Part shown: piece by piece, positions 17,025 to 26,086 of the stretch
Numbering within the stretch: the first letter of the stretch is position 1
Layout: every line of letters starts with the position of its first letter
From: Bacillus sp. FJAT-27445
Lineage (GTDB): Bacteria; Bacillota; Bacilli; Bacillales; Cytobacillaceae
DNA: 64,000 bases
Direction: 5' to 3'
Assembly: GCF_001510665.1 (NCBI RefSeq)
Contig: NZ_LMTI01000001.1
Span: forward strand, 290,024 to 354,023
Program-made: the position numbers and the translations under genes
The notes under the pieces: generated by a model
What the model saw: only the letters and a program-made list of their open reading frames with translations
What the model was told of the DNA's origin: nothing
Databases searched by the model: none

Positions 17025-17450
17025 ATGAACATTTACATATCAATGAAATCCCTGGCAAAACGTAAAAACTTCATCACCAAACAACCATACGAACTGCAAA
17101 AAAAACCAAACACACTAAGAGATTTCATTACCCAAGTCGTTACACAAAACGCCGAACAGTTCAACAACAAAGTTGGCAATCCAGAAATGCCACTAATAAA
17201 TTTTCTTTCTAACCCAGATATTGAACATCAAGCCCAAGCCGGAAAAGTAGGCTTTCAAGCACTATATAATGAAAAGCAAGCAGATCTTACGAGGGCAATT
17301 GAAACCTCTATCCAAGCCTTTGAGGATGGATTATACCGAGTGTTCATAAGTGACGAAGAAGTCGAGGAGCTAGATACTCCACTAGAGGTAACAGAGAACG
17401 CCGAAGTTGTGTTCATACGCTTGACTTTGCTCACGGGCCGGATGTGGTAG
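17025..17450 (+). CDS. Small partner protein of the DUF4132 gene, possible beta-grasp fold
   Basis: A 141-aa soluble protein with no membrane segment. It opens with an apparent strand (MNIYISMKSLAKRK), then PYELQKKPNTLRDFITQVV, a helical centre (residues 75-105) and a final strand pair, VFISDEEVEELDTPLEV then AEVVFIRLTLLTGRMW. TLRDFI after an early hairpin plus a late strand recalls ThiS/ubiquitin-like beta-grasp proteins, but there is no C-terminal GG. I recall similar proteins next to DUF4132 genes. It has a clear GAGGTGAT site and precedes the 1631-aa gene by 97 bp, probably as one operon. Confidence 0.6.
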   Translation: MNIYISMKSLAKRKNFITKQPYELQKKPNTLRDFITQVVTQNAEQFNNKVGNPEMPLINFLSNPDIEHQAQAGKVGFQALYNEKQADLTRAIETSIQAFEDGLYRVFISDEEVEELDTPLEVTENAEVVFIRLTLLTGRMW

Positions 17451-17458
17451 GTTGAAAA

Positions 17459-17532
17459 CCAGAGGGAAAACCAGAGGGACGGTTCCCATGGAACCAAAAT
17501 TGAACCAGGAGAACCATCTCCAGGTGCAACAA
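17459..17532. repeat. Short repeat/REP-like palindrome between the two genes
   Basis: ACCAGAGGGAAA is repeated directly and followed by the palindrome GGTTCCCATGGAACC. Sequences of the GGGACGGTTC type are common small intergenic repeats in Bacillus. It could modulate expression between the 141-aa and 1631-aa genes. Confidence 0.4.
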
Positions 17533-17547
17533 TAGGAGGATACGAAG

Positions 17548-20500
17548 ATGATGTTAGAGCCAATTGGAATTTTTTTAAGAGATTATGAAACAAAGATTGA
17601 AAACCTTGATGAACAGGAACAAAAGTTAGCCAGACACATCCTAAGGTTCATGCAAACGGATTACTATAATCAAGACCGCCATATTCGTCGCTTCACTAAG
17701 ACACTCAACGATCAAGCGGTAACAGACCAGGATAAGCTCAACGTGCTAGTGAATTTAACGCGGAACTTACTTGGCGATTACCACGCGACGGTCATGGAAT
17801 ACATTATTAATCACGCAACCGAGTTTTCTTATTCAACAGGCTATGATCGTAGACCATTCCGCACCAAAAATATAACAGCCCACCTAAACCGAATTGTTGA
17901 AAAGTTCGCCTCCCTCCACGATTTAGCAAAACACCAAGTAACCATCAAAGATATTCTTGCAAACCGGCACCATAACATTAACAACCAGGTAATAAGCGAC
18001 CTGATTGCCTATGAGCTGGACCAACAAAACGACGACGTACTAAGCGCGCTAAAAGAGGCCATTTATGGTGACAATAACACAGCCCTCCTAACTAGAGAGG
18101 CTATAAAGGGAATGCTGCTCAGCCATCGTGAGGAAGCCTATACCATCATCGGCGAACTTCTTTTGGCAGCCAGGCTTCAAGAGGGCCTCCGTCAAAGCAT
18201 TGTCGAAACCATGGATGAGGGTACACTGGCAGCAACAACCCACCTGCTTAACACAATCCTTGACAATAACTTAATCCGATATAGTTCCGTAGTTAGGGCA
18301 ATCGACGTGTGGACTGGCTTATCCCTGGAAGCGGAGCAGTCCCGCGTCACCAAGCAAATGATTCAATACATCCATGATTGTTTAACAAATCCTAATCTCC
18401 GCAAGCAATGGTTGAAGAGTGATGACATGAATAAGCTTTACATTAGTCTATGGGCAAGTGCAGTGATCGAGGAGGAGGACCTCGAGCGCCAGGTTAACAA
18501 ACTGATGGATCATGGTGAAACCTACCAAAAAGTTGTCGCTCAACAGTTGTTATCCCAGAGCCATAACAATTTGCTGAAGTACACGATTGCCTCCAGGCAC
18601 CTTGATGTAACCGACCGTGAGCTCCAAATGTTTCTGCTTGCTAACTATTCATACGAGTGCTATTTTTCGTGGAACTGGAACCGTAAGACCAACCAGTATA
18701 TTCATAAAATCGAGTTCGAACGCATTCCTGCACTTGAGGAAAGGTCTGAGCGTCTGCGTCAGTTCACTCTCTTAAAAACTATGCTAGATCATGCACCCAA
18801 TAAAGAAATAAGCCTTAAATCCAGGGCTTTCAGTGGCTGGGAGGTAGCGTACTCTGCCGACATCATCGTAAAGAAAATGCTTTACCTGATTGCCTATGAT
18901 ATGGACCAGGAACTTATCGCGCAAATTATTGAGAAAAAAGACATGTACAACACAGAAACGAGAGGCTATTTACTAGATTGTTTTACAACCGATCCATCCA
19001 ACGCTGCTCAACGGGAGTATATTTTTTCATGCTTATCTGATAAAAGCATGACGAATCGAGATAAAGCTATGACACGAATCCTGAATTTAACCCTCATGCC
19101 CAACGAAATAGACAAAGTTGAGGCAATCCTTAAATTAAAAACAGGAAACCTCCGTCAAAGTGCTATCAAGCTTTTACTTAAGTTAGAAGAAGAAAAAATG
19201 GAGGAATCACTAGACCGGCTTTTAATAAGCAAAAATGAACTCCAGCGGGTTAGCGGGCTCGAGATGATTTCAGAGTTAAAAGAAGCATCACCCGAAAATT
19301 TCAAGAGGCTAAAAGACAAATGGAAGATTATCAACGCTCCGACTGAAAAAGAAAAGCTGCTAATTGATAAGCTTTCCACAAAAGAGGAACATAGCTTAAA
19401 GAATGGTTTCGGTTTATACGACCCAGAAAAACAATACGAGTTACAATCTGGCCATATCCCCAAAGTCGAAGCCAGGAAGGTCTTCTCAACCGATATTTCA
19501 AGAATACAGGAAATCCTTACTGGCCTTTCCGAGTTAATTCACCAGCATCGCGAGCATGAATATGAAGTCGATTGGTATGGTTACAAGGAAACGTACTTAG
19601 TAGGCACAAGACTATCTCGGGTTCGTAACGCCGATATACAGGATAAGCGGGAGGGGATCGATGACCTGCCACTGGCAGAGGTTTGGAAGGACTTTTTTAA
19701 GACAATAAAATTCACGGCACCTGAGCTGATCGAGCTTCATGCCATGTTCAGATTAGAACTCGTATATCGGTATCGATATAAAAAGATTAACCACTGGGAA
19801 ATGGACGAATATAAGAAGCCGAATGATTGGCGTAAGGAGTTTCTCGATACTGTTTATCCATTAGAGAAGGTAAAGGCCTTTTATACCTTTGCACCTGAGC
19901 TTCTTTATTATGAGCAGATGAAGGAAATTGTATCGTGGTATTTCCAGGACCTGAACAAAGAAGACATTTTCGATTTAGGAAGTGGGATGCTTCATACAAT
20001 TATTGAGGCTATCCCTGAGGAGAAGCGGAAGTCGGAGCATCAAATGTATCAACTTATCGTATTCCCATGGCTAGAATGGGCAAAGGCTAATGTGTATGAT
20101 GATGAATCGTATAAAATCTACTTCCTGCTTCTGTACAGGTTATACACTATCAATAATTTCAAAAGTTACGGTCCTGACCTTGAAGAGCTGGGCAGAGCAT
20201 TTGATTTACGCCTAATCGACGAGAATGAACTGATGAAAGAGCTATTAGGAAGAGAGAATAGTAGAAATCACATTACAGAGCTAACAAATCCGAAGAAGGC
20301 CTTCACAAAATTATACCCTTCCATAGAGCCGGTAAAAGACAGGGTCGTTGCCCGTATCCTTAGTATTGAACTTAAGCGTGGTGACCTCCAAACAGAGGTA
20401 ACTCCACATGCAACAGGTATCATGTATTACGAGGGCATGGAATATTTAATAACGATATTATCAGGGCTTGATAACGAATCGTTCGTCCGTGGCTATTTCT

Positions 20501-22443
20501 ATTACTATGGCACTATGAATGTGACAAAGAAGGAAGCGTTAAGCCACTTGCTTAAAGTCTGCCACCCGAAACAAGGCGAGAACGAAGAACTACTGGCACA
20601 GCTTGTAAAAGAAAGGAACATATCTGACAAACGTTTACTTGAAGCTGCAATGTACGCGCCACAATGGCTGGATATTGTAGCTGCCTATTTAAAGTGGGAT
20701 GGACTAAAGAGCGCGGCCTGGTATTTTCATGCACACACGAACGAATCTTTCTCTGCTGAAAAAGAAACAATTGTTGCGCACTATTCACCGATCACACCTC
20801 AGTCATTCCATGATGGAGCTTTTGACATAGATTGGTTCAAAGAAGCTTACGAGCAATTAGGTGAGGAGCGCTTCAATATTTTATATGATTGTGCAAAATA
20901 TATTTCTGCAGGTGCCAATCATCGCCGAGCCCAACTTTTTGCTGATGCGACACTTGGTAAGCTAACTTTAAAGGATATGAAAAACTCTGTGGTAACGAAG
21001 CGGAACAAGGATCATTTGTTGTGCTATAGCTTGATCCCGATTGAATCAGTAAACAAGAATGACGTACTGGAGCGCTACGAGTTCATACAGAAATTTTTAA
21101 AAGAAAGCAAAAAATTTGGGGCACAGCGACGTGCTAGTGAAGCAAAGATTGTGGAGATTGCACTAGATAACCTCGCTCGAAATGCAGGGTATAAGGATGT
21201 AACAAGACTGCGGTGGGATATGGAAGCATTTAAAATGGAGGAGGTCATCCACGTCCTGGAGCCAGTGGAGATTGACGATATGACGGTTCAGGTAGTGATT
21301 GATGTAAATGGAAAGGGAGACATCAAAATCATCAGAAACAATAAAGAACTGAAATCCGTCCCAGCCAAATACAAAAAGCATGAATACATCTTGGAGCTAA
21401 AAGAAATAAACGCGGGGCTTAGGGAGCAATATAGCCGATCCAAAGCAGAGCTTGAACGTTCCATGGAGCTGGAAACCCCATTCACATTACAGGAACTAGT
21501 CAATATGATGAAAAATCCAGTTGTTGCACCGCTTGTAAAGAAGCTTGTATTTAAGGTTGATGACAAACTGGGCTTCTTTATCGGAGAACGGCTTCAAACT
21601 CCAACAGGGGAAAGCTATCAGCTTCAATCAGATGATAATGTTACCATTGCTCACCCGGTTCACCTATATGAAGGCGGAAGTTGGAGTGACTACCAAAAGT
21701 ACATATTTGACCATCAGATTAAGCAGCCATTTAAACAGGTATTCCGTGAGCTATACCGACTTAATGCAGATGAAGAATCAGCGGGCACTGAATCCAGACG
21801 ATATGCAGGACACCAAATTCAGCCGAAGAAAGCTGTTGCCCTCTTAAAAAATCGGAAGTGGACCGTTAATTATGAAGAAGGACTACAAAAGGTTTATCAC
21901 AAGGAAAACATCATTGCAAAAATCTATGCAATTGCTGACTGGTTTTCACCCTCTGATGTTGAAAGCCCAACACTTGAAACAGTAGAATTCTTTGACCGTA
22001 ACACTTATAAAAGCATAGAGTTAAGCAAAATTCCAAAAATCATCTTTTCTGAAACAATGAGAGATGTGGACCTGGTCGTAAGTGTTGCCCATGTTGGAGG
22101 AGTTGACCCAGAAGCTAGCCTAACAACCATTGAAATGAGAGCAGCCATCCTAAAGGAATCTCTAAGATTGATGAAGATTACCAATGTAAGAATCGAAGGG
22201 AATTTTGCTCTAATAAAAGGAAGCCTTGGGGAATATGGTGTCCATTTAGGAAGCGCCATGGCCTACAAGCAAGCAAGTGGAAACCTGTACATTCTACCTG
22301 TCCACTCTCAGCATAGGGGGAAAATCTTCATTCCATTCCTTGATGAAGATCCAAAAACAGCGGAAATCCTTACAAAGGTTATGATGCTTGCGGAGGATAT
22401 GAAAATCAAGGATCCAAGTATATTAGAGCAGTTAAGAAAATAA
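17548..22443 (+). CDS. Giant DUF4132-domain protein, 1631 aa
   Basis: A very large soluble protein. Residues 1-1200 are nearly all helical and look like degenerate HEAT/ARM-type repeats. The C-terminal third carries a DUF4132-like domain (about 1240-1430, including YKKHEYILELKEINAGLREQ and FDHQIKQPFKQVFRELYRL) and a conserved end (about 1490-1625) with FFDRN, DVDLVVSVAHVGGVDPE, and FIPFLDEDP. DUF4132 occurs in E. coli MolR/YehF, of unclear function. No catalytic motif, ATPase or membrane segment is seen. AGGAGG at 17534-17539 supports ATG 17548. The block is bounded on both sides by selC fragments, so it looks like imported cargo. Confidence 0.75.
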   Translation: MMLEPIGIFLRDYETKIENLDEQEQKLARHILRFMQTDYYNQDRHIRRFTKTLNDQAVTDQDKLNVLVNLTRNLLGDYHATVMEYIINHATEFSYSTGYDRRPFRTKNITAHLNRIVEKFASLHDLAKHQVTIKDILANRHHNINNQVISDLIAYELDQQNDDVLSALKEAIYGDNNTALLTREAIKGMLLSHREEAYTIIGELLLAARLQEGLRQSIVETMDEGTLAATTHLLNTILDNNLIRYSSVVRAIDVWTGLSLEAEQSRVTKQMIQYIHDCLTNPNLRKQWLKSDDMNKLYISLWASAVIEEEDLERQVNKLMDHGETYQKVVAQQLLSQSHNNLLKYTIASRHLDVTDRELQMFLLANYSYECYFSWNWNRKTNQYIHKIEFERIPALEERSERLRQFTLLKTMLDHAPNKEISLKSRAFSGWEVAYSADIIVKKMLYLIAYDMDQELIAQIIEKKDMYNTETRGYLLDCFTTDPSNAAQREYIFSCLSDKSMTNRDKAMTRILNLTLMPNEIDKVEAILKLKTGNLRQSAIKLLLKLEEEKMEESLDRLLISKNELQRVSGLEMISELKEASPENFKRLKDKWKIINAPTEKEKLLIDKLSTKEEHSLKNGFGLYDPEKQYELQSGHIPKVEARKVFSTDISRIQEILTGLSELIHQHREHEYEVDWYGYKETYLVGTRLSRVRNADIQDKREGIDDLPLAEVWKDFFKTIKFTAPELIELHAMFRLELVYRYRYKKINHWEMDEYKKPNDWRKEFLDTVYPLEKVKAFYTFAPELLYYEQMKEIVSWYFQDLNKEDIFDLGSGMLHTIIEAIPEEKRKSEHQMYQLIVFPWLEWAKANVYDDESYKIYFLLLYRLYTINNFKSYGPDLEELGRAFDLRLIDENELMKELLGRENSRNHITELTNPKKAFTKLYPSIEPVKDRVVARILSIELKRGDLQTEVTPHATGIMYYEGMEYLITILSGLDNESFVRGYFYYYGTMNVTKKEALSHLLKVCHPKQGENEELLAQLVKERNISDKRLLEAAMYAPQWLDIVAAYLKWDGLKSAAWYFHAHTNESFSAEKETIVAHYSPITPQSFHDGAFDIDWFKEAYEQLGEERFNILYDCAKYISAGANHRRAQLFADATLGKLTLKDMKNSVVTKRNKDHLLCYSLIPIESVNKNDVLERYEFIQKFLKESKKFGAQRRASEAKIVEIALDNLARNAGYKDVTRLRWDMEAFKMEEVIHVLEPVEIDDMTVQVVIDVNGKGDIKIIRNNKELKSVPAKYKKHEYILELKEINAGLREQYSRSKAELERSMELETPFTLQELVNMMKNPVVAPLVKKLVFKVDDKLGFFIGERLQTPTGESYQLQSDDNVTIAHPVHLYEGGSWSDYQKYIFDHQIKQPFKQVFRELYRLNADEESAGTESRRYAGHQIQPKKAVALLKNRKWTVNYEEGLQKVYHKENIIAKIYAIADWFSPSDVESPTLETVEFFDRNTYKSIELSKIPKIIFSETMRDVDLVVSVAHVGGVDPEASLTTIEMRAAILKESLRLMKITNVRIEGNFALIKGSLGEYGVHLGSAMAYKQASGNLYILPVHSQHRGKIFIPFLDEDPKTAEILTKVMMLAEDMKIKDPSILEQLRK

Positions 22444-22709
22444 GAAAGGTGCGAAGATTTAATAAGGTAAAGAAGTAGCCGGGATAAAAAACCCACAGAA
22501 TTCGGGGAGTACTGGGCACTTTGGAGTGTGTGGCGAAGCTTGTATTAAAATAAATCCAAGAATAAATAAAAAGTGCCTGTAACTTCACCTATTCTAGTCC
22601 TTTATTCGACAGAATTCGGGGAGTGACAGCACTTTCATAAGAGTAGATTTTGACAAAGCATCAGTATTTCTGGGTACATGAAGGTACTAGAAAAACAGAT
22701 GCTAGCAAA
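22444..22709. repeat. Non-coding region with a 27-bp direct repeat
   Basis: CAGAATTCGGGGAGT occurs at 22496-22510 and 22610-22624, each followed by a related CACTTT block, with an inverted AAGTGCCTGT between. It is typical of small interspersed Bacillus repeats. No gene is visible. Confidence 0.5.
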
Positions 22710-22773
22710 CTTCAAAACCGCTTGTGACCTGAGTGCCAGGTCAGGTGGGTTCGATTCCCACAAAGTCCCGCCA
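22710..22773 (+). pseudogene. 3' fragment of tRNA-Sec, 64 nt (fragment 2)
   Basis: This is co-linear with selC 2227-2290 over all 64 nt with two differences (C to A in the variable arm, C to A in the acceptor strand). It starts exactly at the anticodon loop (CTTCAAAACCG) and ends at CCA. Upstream sequence (GCTAGCAAA) is unrelated to selC, so it cannot fold into a tRNA. The abrupt join at the anticodon loop is what a tyrosine-recombinase att site would leave. Confidence 0.92.
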
Positions 22774-22780
22774 AATTGTT

Positions 22781-22818
22781 AACCGCACAGTGAATCTTTT
22801 CACCTGTGCGGTTTTTTC
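22781..22818 (+). terminator. Terminator linked to selC fragment 2
   Basis: AACCGCACAG (22781-22790) pairs with CTGTGCGGTT (22804-22813), followed by TTTTTCTTT. Confidence 0.9.
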
Positions 22819-22914
22819 TTTATATTCATAAGTGTTGGAGAACGATTTCTAAAATGGTTTTGTATGGGATGCTTTTATTTAAAAGGCAAAGGTCAATATT
22901 ACCTACTAACTGGG

Positions 22915-22990
22915 CAGAGGTCATCGACTCATGCGGGCTCACCGAACGCTAGAGGAAAGAGAGTGCCTGGTACTGAAATCAACAGCCTAC
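22915..22990 (+). repeat. Degenerate short GC-rich repeat, copy D
   Basis: GGCAGAGGTCATCGACTCATG through CTCACCGAACGCTAGAGGAA to GAAATCAACAGCC. It is a shortened, decayed relative of the 12660 repeat, placed about 140 bp after selC fragment 2, as at fragments 1 and 3. Confidence 0.55.
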
Positions 22991-23040
22991 TTTACCCTAC
23001 CCATAAAAAAACATTAGGGCTATAGGAATCGGAAGTATGG

Positions 23041-23985
23041 TCAAGGCTTACTTTTTCCTCTTCCTAAAAACCTATCAAGTGCTGCCTTATTTTGTTCCAA
23101 ATCCACTTCTAGTACTTCTCCAATGCCTTCATGACGTTCATTTGTAAAACTGCCATCTTCCGGGATACGGATTGTTTGTATTTTTCCACTTTCATTGGTC
23201 AAAATGTCTTTTCCAATCGTCAAGAGTGTAGCAGTGTCAACGTCTGTATCGATGTATGTATGTAAAACTCCTACTAGATCAGGAAGCTTTGCGACACTTT
23301 GAAGGCTTACAGCTTCATCCTTTAATTTTGAGACGACTTCTTGCTGTCTTTGCACCCGGCCGAAGTCACTTAAACGATCTTTACGGAAACGAACATATCC
23401 TAACAGTTCTTTGCCATGAAGTCGTTGATTCCCTTCCTCTAAAGTCATGCCGATCCCTTCAGACATCTCATAGGGTATATCTACTTCAATTCCATCGGGA
23501 ATGAGTAGGTCGACAGCTTTTTCGAATCCCTTAAAGTCGACAATTGCATAATGATGAATATCCAGACCAAAATTTAATTGAATGGTCTTCCTTAATAATT
23601 CAGGTCCTCCGTATGCATAAGCAGCATTTAATTTTTGCTCTCCATGGTCCGGTATGGATACATACATATCACGCATAAGCGAAATAAGTTTTGCCTGATG
23701 AGTATTGGGATTATAGTGAGCTATCATTATGGTATCGGTTCTAGCTTGTTTTTCTCCACGAGAATCACTTCCTAGTAAAAGAACATTTACTGCGTCTTTT
23801 TTACTTTTCTCCCCTTGAAACGAATGCTTTGCTTCAACTTTTTTTAATGGTTGATTAACCTTTTTTACCGTTCCTTCTATAAAATGAAATACAGTAAAAA
23901 GACCAACCATAAAGATACTTAATAGAAGAAGGGCAGTCGTTACTCTCATCCATCTTATCTTTTTTCTCTTTCTTGTTTCTGCCAT
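23041..23985 (-). CDS. LytR-CpsA-Psr (LCP) family cell-wall ligase
   Basis: A membrane-anchored, 314-aa LCP phosphotransferase. A basic N-terminus (RKRKKIRWMR) and one membrane segment (residues 15-36) lead to an extracytoplasmic LCP domain: VNVLLLGSDSR, RTDTIMIAHYN, LISLMRDMYVSIP, KLNAAYAYGG, and GYVRFRKDRLSDFGRVQRQQ with the conserved Asp and Arg residues. The family transfers teichoic acid or other glycopolymers from lipid carrier to peptidoglycan. B. subtilis has several paralogues (TagT/U/V), and which one this matches cannot be said. AGGTGGTG supports the ATG. Confidence 0.92.
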   Translation of the reverse strand: MAETRKRKKIRWMRVTTALLLLSIFMVGLFTVFHFIEGTVKKVNQPLKKVEAKHSFQGEKSKKDAVNVLLLGSDSRGEKQARTDTIMIAHYNPNTHQAKLISLMRDMYVSIPDHGEQKLNAAYAYGGPELLRKTIQLNFGLDIHHYAIVDFKGFEKAVDLLIPDGIEVDIPYEMSEGIGMTLEEGNQRLHGKELLGYVRFRKDRLSDFGRVQRQQEVVSKLKDEAVSLQSVAKLPDLVGVLHTYIDTDVDTATLLTIGKDILTNESGKIQTIRIPEDGSFTNERHEGIGEVLEVDLEQNKAALDRFLGRGKSKP

Positions 23986-24051
23986 ACTTGCACCACCTGG
24001 GCTGAATAATAAATATCATGCTCAACTAAACAAATAAATTAATAGGCGTAT

Positions 24052-24086
24052 CTTCAGTTTTTAATATGATGAATCAAAAACTGAAG
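24052..24086. terminator. Hairpin upstream of the two-component operon
   Basis: Perfect 11-base stem CTTCAGTTTTT/AAAAACTGAAG with a 13-base loop. Without a long T-run it could be a weak bidirectional terminator or a regulatory hairpin. Confidence 0.45.
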
Positions 24087-24308
24087 GGGTTGCCATCTTT
24101 TTAACTGGCAGTAGATATTATCCCATAATAACATTTCATTAGTTGATAGATTGGATTACATTTGTTTAAAATTCTGTTTACAAATTTTCGTTTTTTACGC
24201 TGGGGAAATGAGAATACAAGATAATAGGGGTATGTTGTAAGAAAAAGAATGAATATTGCCATTTATGGAAAATTGGGTAATACTCAAAAAAGGAATGGAA
24301 GTGATAAT

Positions 24309-25004
24309 ATGCAAAAGAATGTTCTGCTCGTAGAGGATGACAGAGAGATTAGTAAATTAGTTAAAAGCCACTTGGAACAAGAGAATTTTACGATACTAAC
24401 TGCATTTGACGGAGAAGAGGGGTTGGCTCTTCTTGAAGAAAATGAGGTAGATTTAATCTTACTAGATTTAATGCTTCCTAAGTTAAGTGGGATGGATTTT
24501 CTAAAGCAAATAAGAACAACAAATTTAGTTCCAGTCTTGATCATTTCAGCCAAAGGGAGTGATCTGGATAAAGCGTTAGGTCTTGGTTTTGGTGCAGACG
24601 ATTATATTAGCAAGCCTTTTTCTATGGTGGAACTAACCGCAAGGGTACACGCTGCAATTCGAAGGGTTACACAATATCTTCCTTCAGAGAATGTAACTCC
24701 GACAACTATCCTTCATTTTAAAGAGCTTTCTCTTGACTTAAAAACCTTTTCAGCTGTTGTTAAGGGGAAGAACGTGAACCTTACATCAAAGGAATTTCAT
24801 ATTTTAAAACTTTTTATGACCAATCAGAACAGAGTGTTTACAAAGGAGCAAATTTACCATTTCATTTGGGAAAATGACTATTATGGTAATGAAAATGTGA
24901 TTAACGTACATATTAGAAGAGTTCGGGAAAAAATAGAAGATGATCCGTCCAACCCGCAATACATTCGAACGATATGGGGAATCGGATATAAATTAGGTGA
25001 ATAA
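24309..25004 (+). CDS. OmpR-family response regulator
   Basis: A 231-aa regulator with a receiver domain (residues 1-120: LLVEDDREI acidic pair, phospho-acceptor Asp53 in LILLDLMLP, ISAKG, and YISKPF Lys) and a winged-helix DNA-binding domain (about 130-231: LTSKEFHILKLF, NVINVHIRRVREKI, IRTIWGIGYKLGE). ATG 24309 fits the canonical MQKNVLLVEDD start; the frame extends 20 codons upstream without support. It forms an operon with the kinase 3 bp downstream and probably controls the adjacent BcrA-like ABC transporter. Confidence 0.93.
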   Translation: MQKNVLLVEDDREISKLVKSHLEQENFTILTAFDGEEGLALLEENEVDLILLDLMLPKLSGMDFLKQIRTTNLVPVLIISAKGSDLDKALGLGFGADDYISKPFSMVELTARVHAAIRRVTQYLPSENVTPTTILHFKELSLDLKTFSAVVKGKNVNLTSKEFHILKLFMTNQNRVFTKEQIYHFIWENDYYGNENVINVHIRRVREKIEDDPSNPQYIRTIWGIGYKLGE

Positions 25005-25007
25005 CTT

Positions 25008-25943
25008 ATGATCCTCTTATTAAGTATAGTTATAGTTGTTTTACTTGTGATTATTGGAGTGCAATTTTATTTTAGGAGAAAAATGAAAAGGGATCTTAAC
25101 GAAATACAAAAAAAACTCTTCGATATAATTGAACAAAAGACTTCCGAAAAAGTGTTAATTCAAACGGATCAGAAAGCCATTAAACAATTCCTCATTCAAA
25201 TTAACCGTCTTTTAGATTACAACCAACAAGTCATTGCGGACTATGTAAAAACGAAAGAAAGCCTACGAAAACTTCTGTCTAACATGTCTCACGATTTAAA
25301 AACCCCTTTAACCGTAATTTTAGGTTATGTTGAAAAATTAAATCTGGACAACAGTATGAGTGTGGAAGAACGGGGCCAGGTCCTGAACCGTCTTCATCAT
25401 AAAACTCAAAACGTAATAGCACTGCTCAATCAATTTTTTGATCTTGTAAAACTCGATTCTGGCGATTATTCAATCCCTTTAAGCAGGATTTCTATTAATG
25501 AAATTTGCAGGAAAAATGTGCTGGAGTTTTATAGCTTGCTGCAATCAAAAAATCTTCAGGTTGAAGTGAACATTCCAGAACTAAGTCATTACATTCTAGG
25601 AAATGAAGAAGCAATAAATCGGGTCTTAAGCAATCTAATCTCAAATGCCATCCGTTATGGAAATGATGGAGGGGTGTTTGGGTTAGCCGTAAGGGAAGAT
25701 GGGGATTATATTGCGATTGACATTTGGGATAAAGGGAAAGGTATTGCTAAGGTACATCAAGAGCAGGTGTTTGAACGTTTATATACTCTGGATGATGCGA
25801 GAAATCCAGAATTTCAAGGAAGTGGGCTCGGATTAAGCATAACGAAACACTTAGTCGAAGCAATGAAAGGTTCCATTAACTTAAGCAGCATACCTTATGA
25901 AAAAACGGTCTTTACTTGTGCTTTCCATCGAATTACGTATTAA
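25008..25943 (+). CDS. Sensor histidine kinase (one TM, intramembrane-sensing type)
   Basis: Histidine kinase of 311 aa with only one hydrophobic segment (residues 2-21) and no extracellular sensor. A cytoplasmic helix, DHp domain (SNMSHDLKTPLTVILGY, His95) and HATPase (LSNLISNAIRYGNDGG N-box, WDKGKGIAKVH, GSGLGLSI) follow. Kinases of this build next to peptide ABC exporters usually respond to cell-envelope antibiotics or to the transporter itself; the stimulus here is inferred. AGGTGA lies just upstream. A terminator follows. Confidence 0.92.
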   Translation: MILLLSIVIVVLLVIIGVQFYFRRKMKRDLNEIQKKLFDIIEQKTSEKVLIQTDQKAIKQFLIQINRLLDYNQQVIADYVKTKESLRKLLSNMSHDLKTPLTVILGYVEKLNLDNSMSVEERGQVLNRLHHKTQNVIALLNQFFDLVKLDSGDYSIPLSRISINEICRKNVLEFYSLLQSKNLQVEVNIPELSHYILGNEEAINRVLSNLISNAIRYGNDGGVFGLAVREDGDYIAIDIWDKGKGIAKVHQEQVFERLYTLDDARNPEFQGSGLGLSITKHLVEAMKGSINLSSIPYEKTVFTCAFHRITY

Positions 25944-25955
25944 ATACGATCCAAG

Positions 25956-25987
25956 AGAGGTGTTCAGGTAGAACGGCCTCTTTTTTG
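25956..25987 (+). terminator. Terminator after the two-component genes
   Basis: AGAGGTGTTC pairs with GAACGGCCTCT (one bulge), followed by TTTTTT. The ABC genes therefore have their own promoter, probably at 25990-26080. Confidence 0.8.
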
Positions 25988-26086
25988 CTATCAACAATAA
26001 ACTTAAGAGATTTGTAAGGATTGAGAAAGAAAAAAGATATACTTGATGCTTATGATGAAAATAGATAAAGGAAAGGAGAAATCAGA

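Noticed and set aside
22496-22635. Direct repeats of CAGAATTCGGGGAGT as a CRISPR-like array
   Set aside because: Only two copies 114 bp apart with unrelated spacing; no cas genes. No CRISPR array was seen anywhere in the window.
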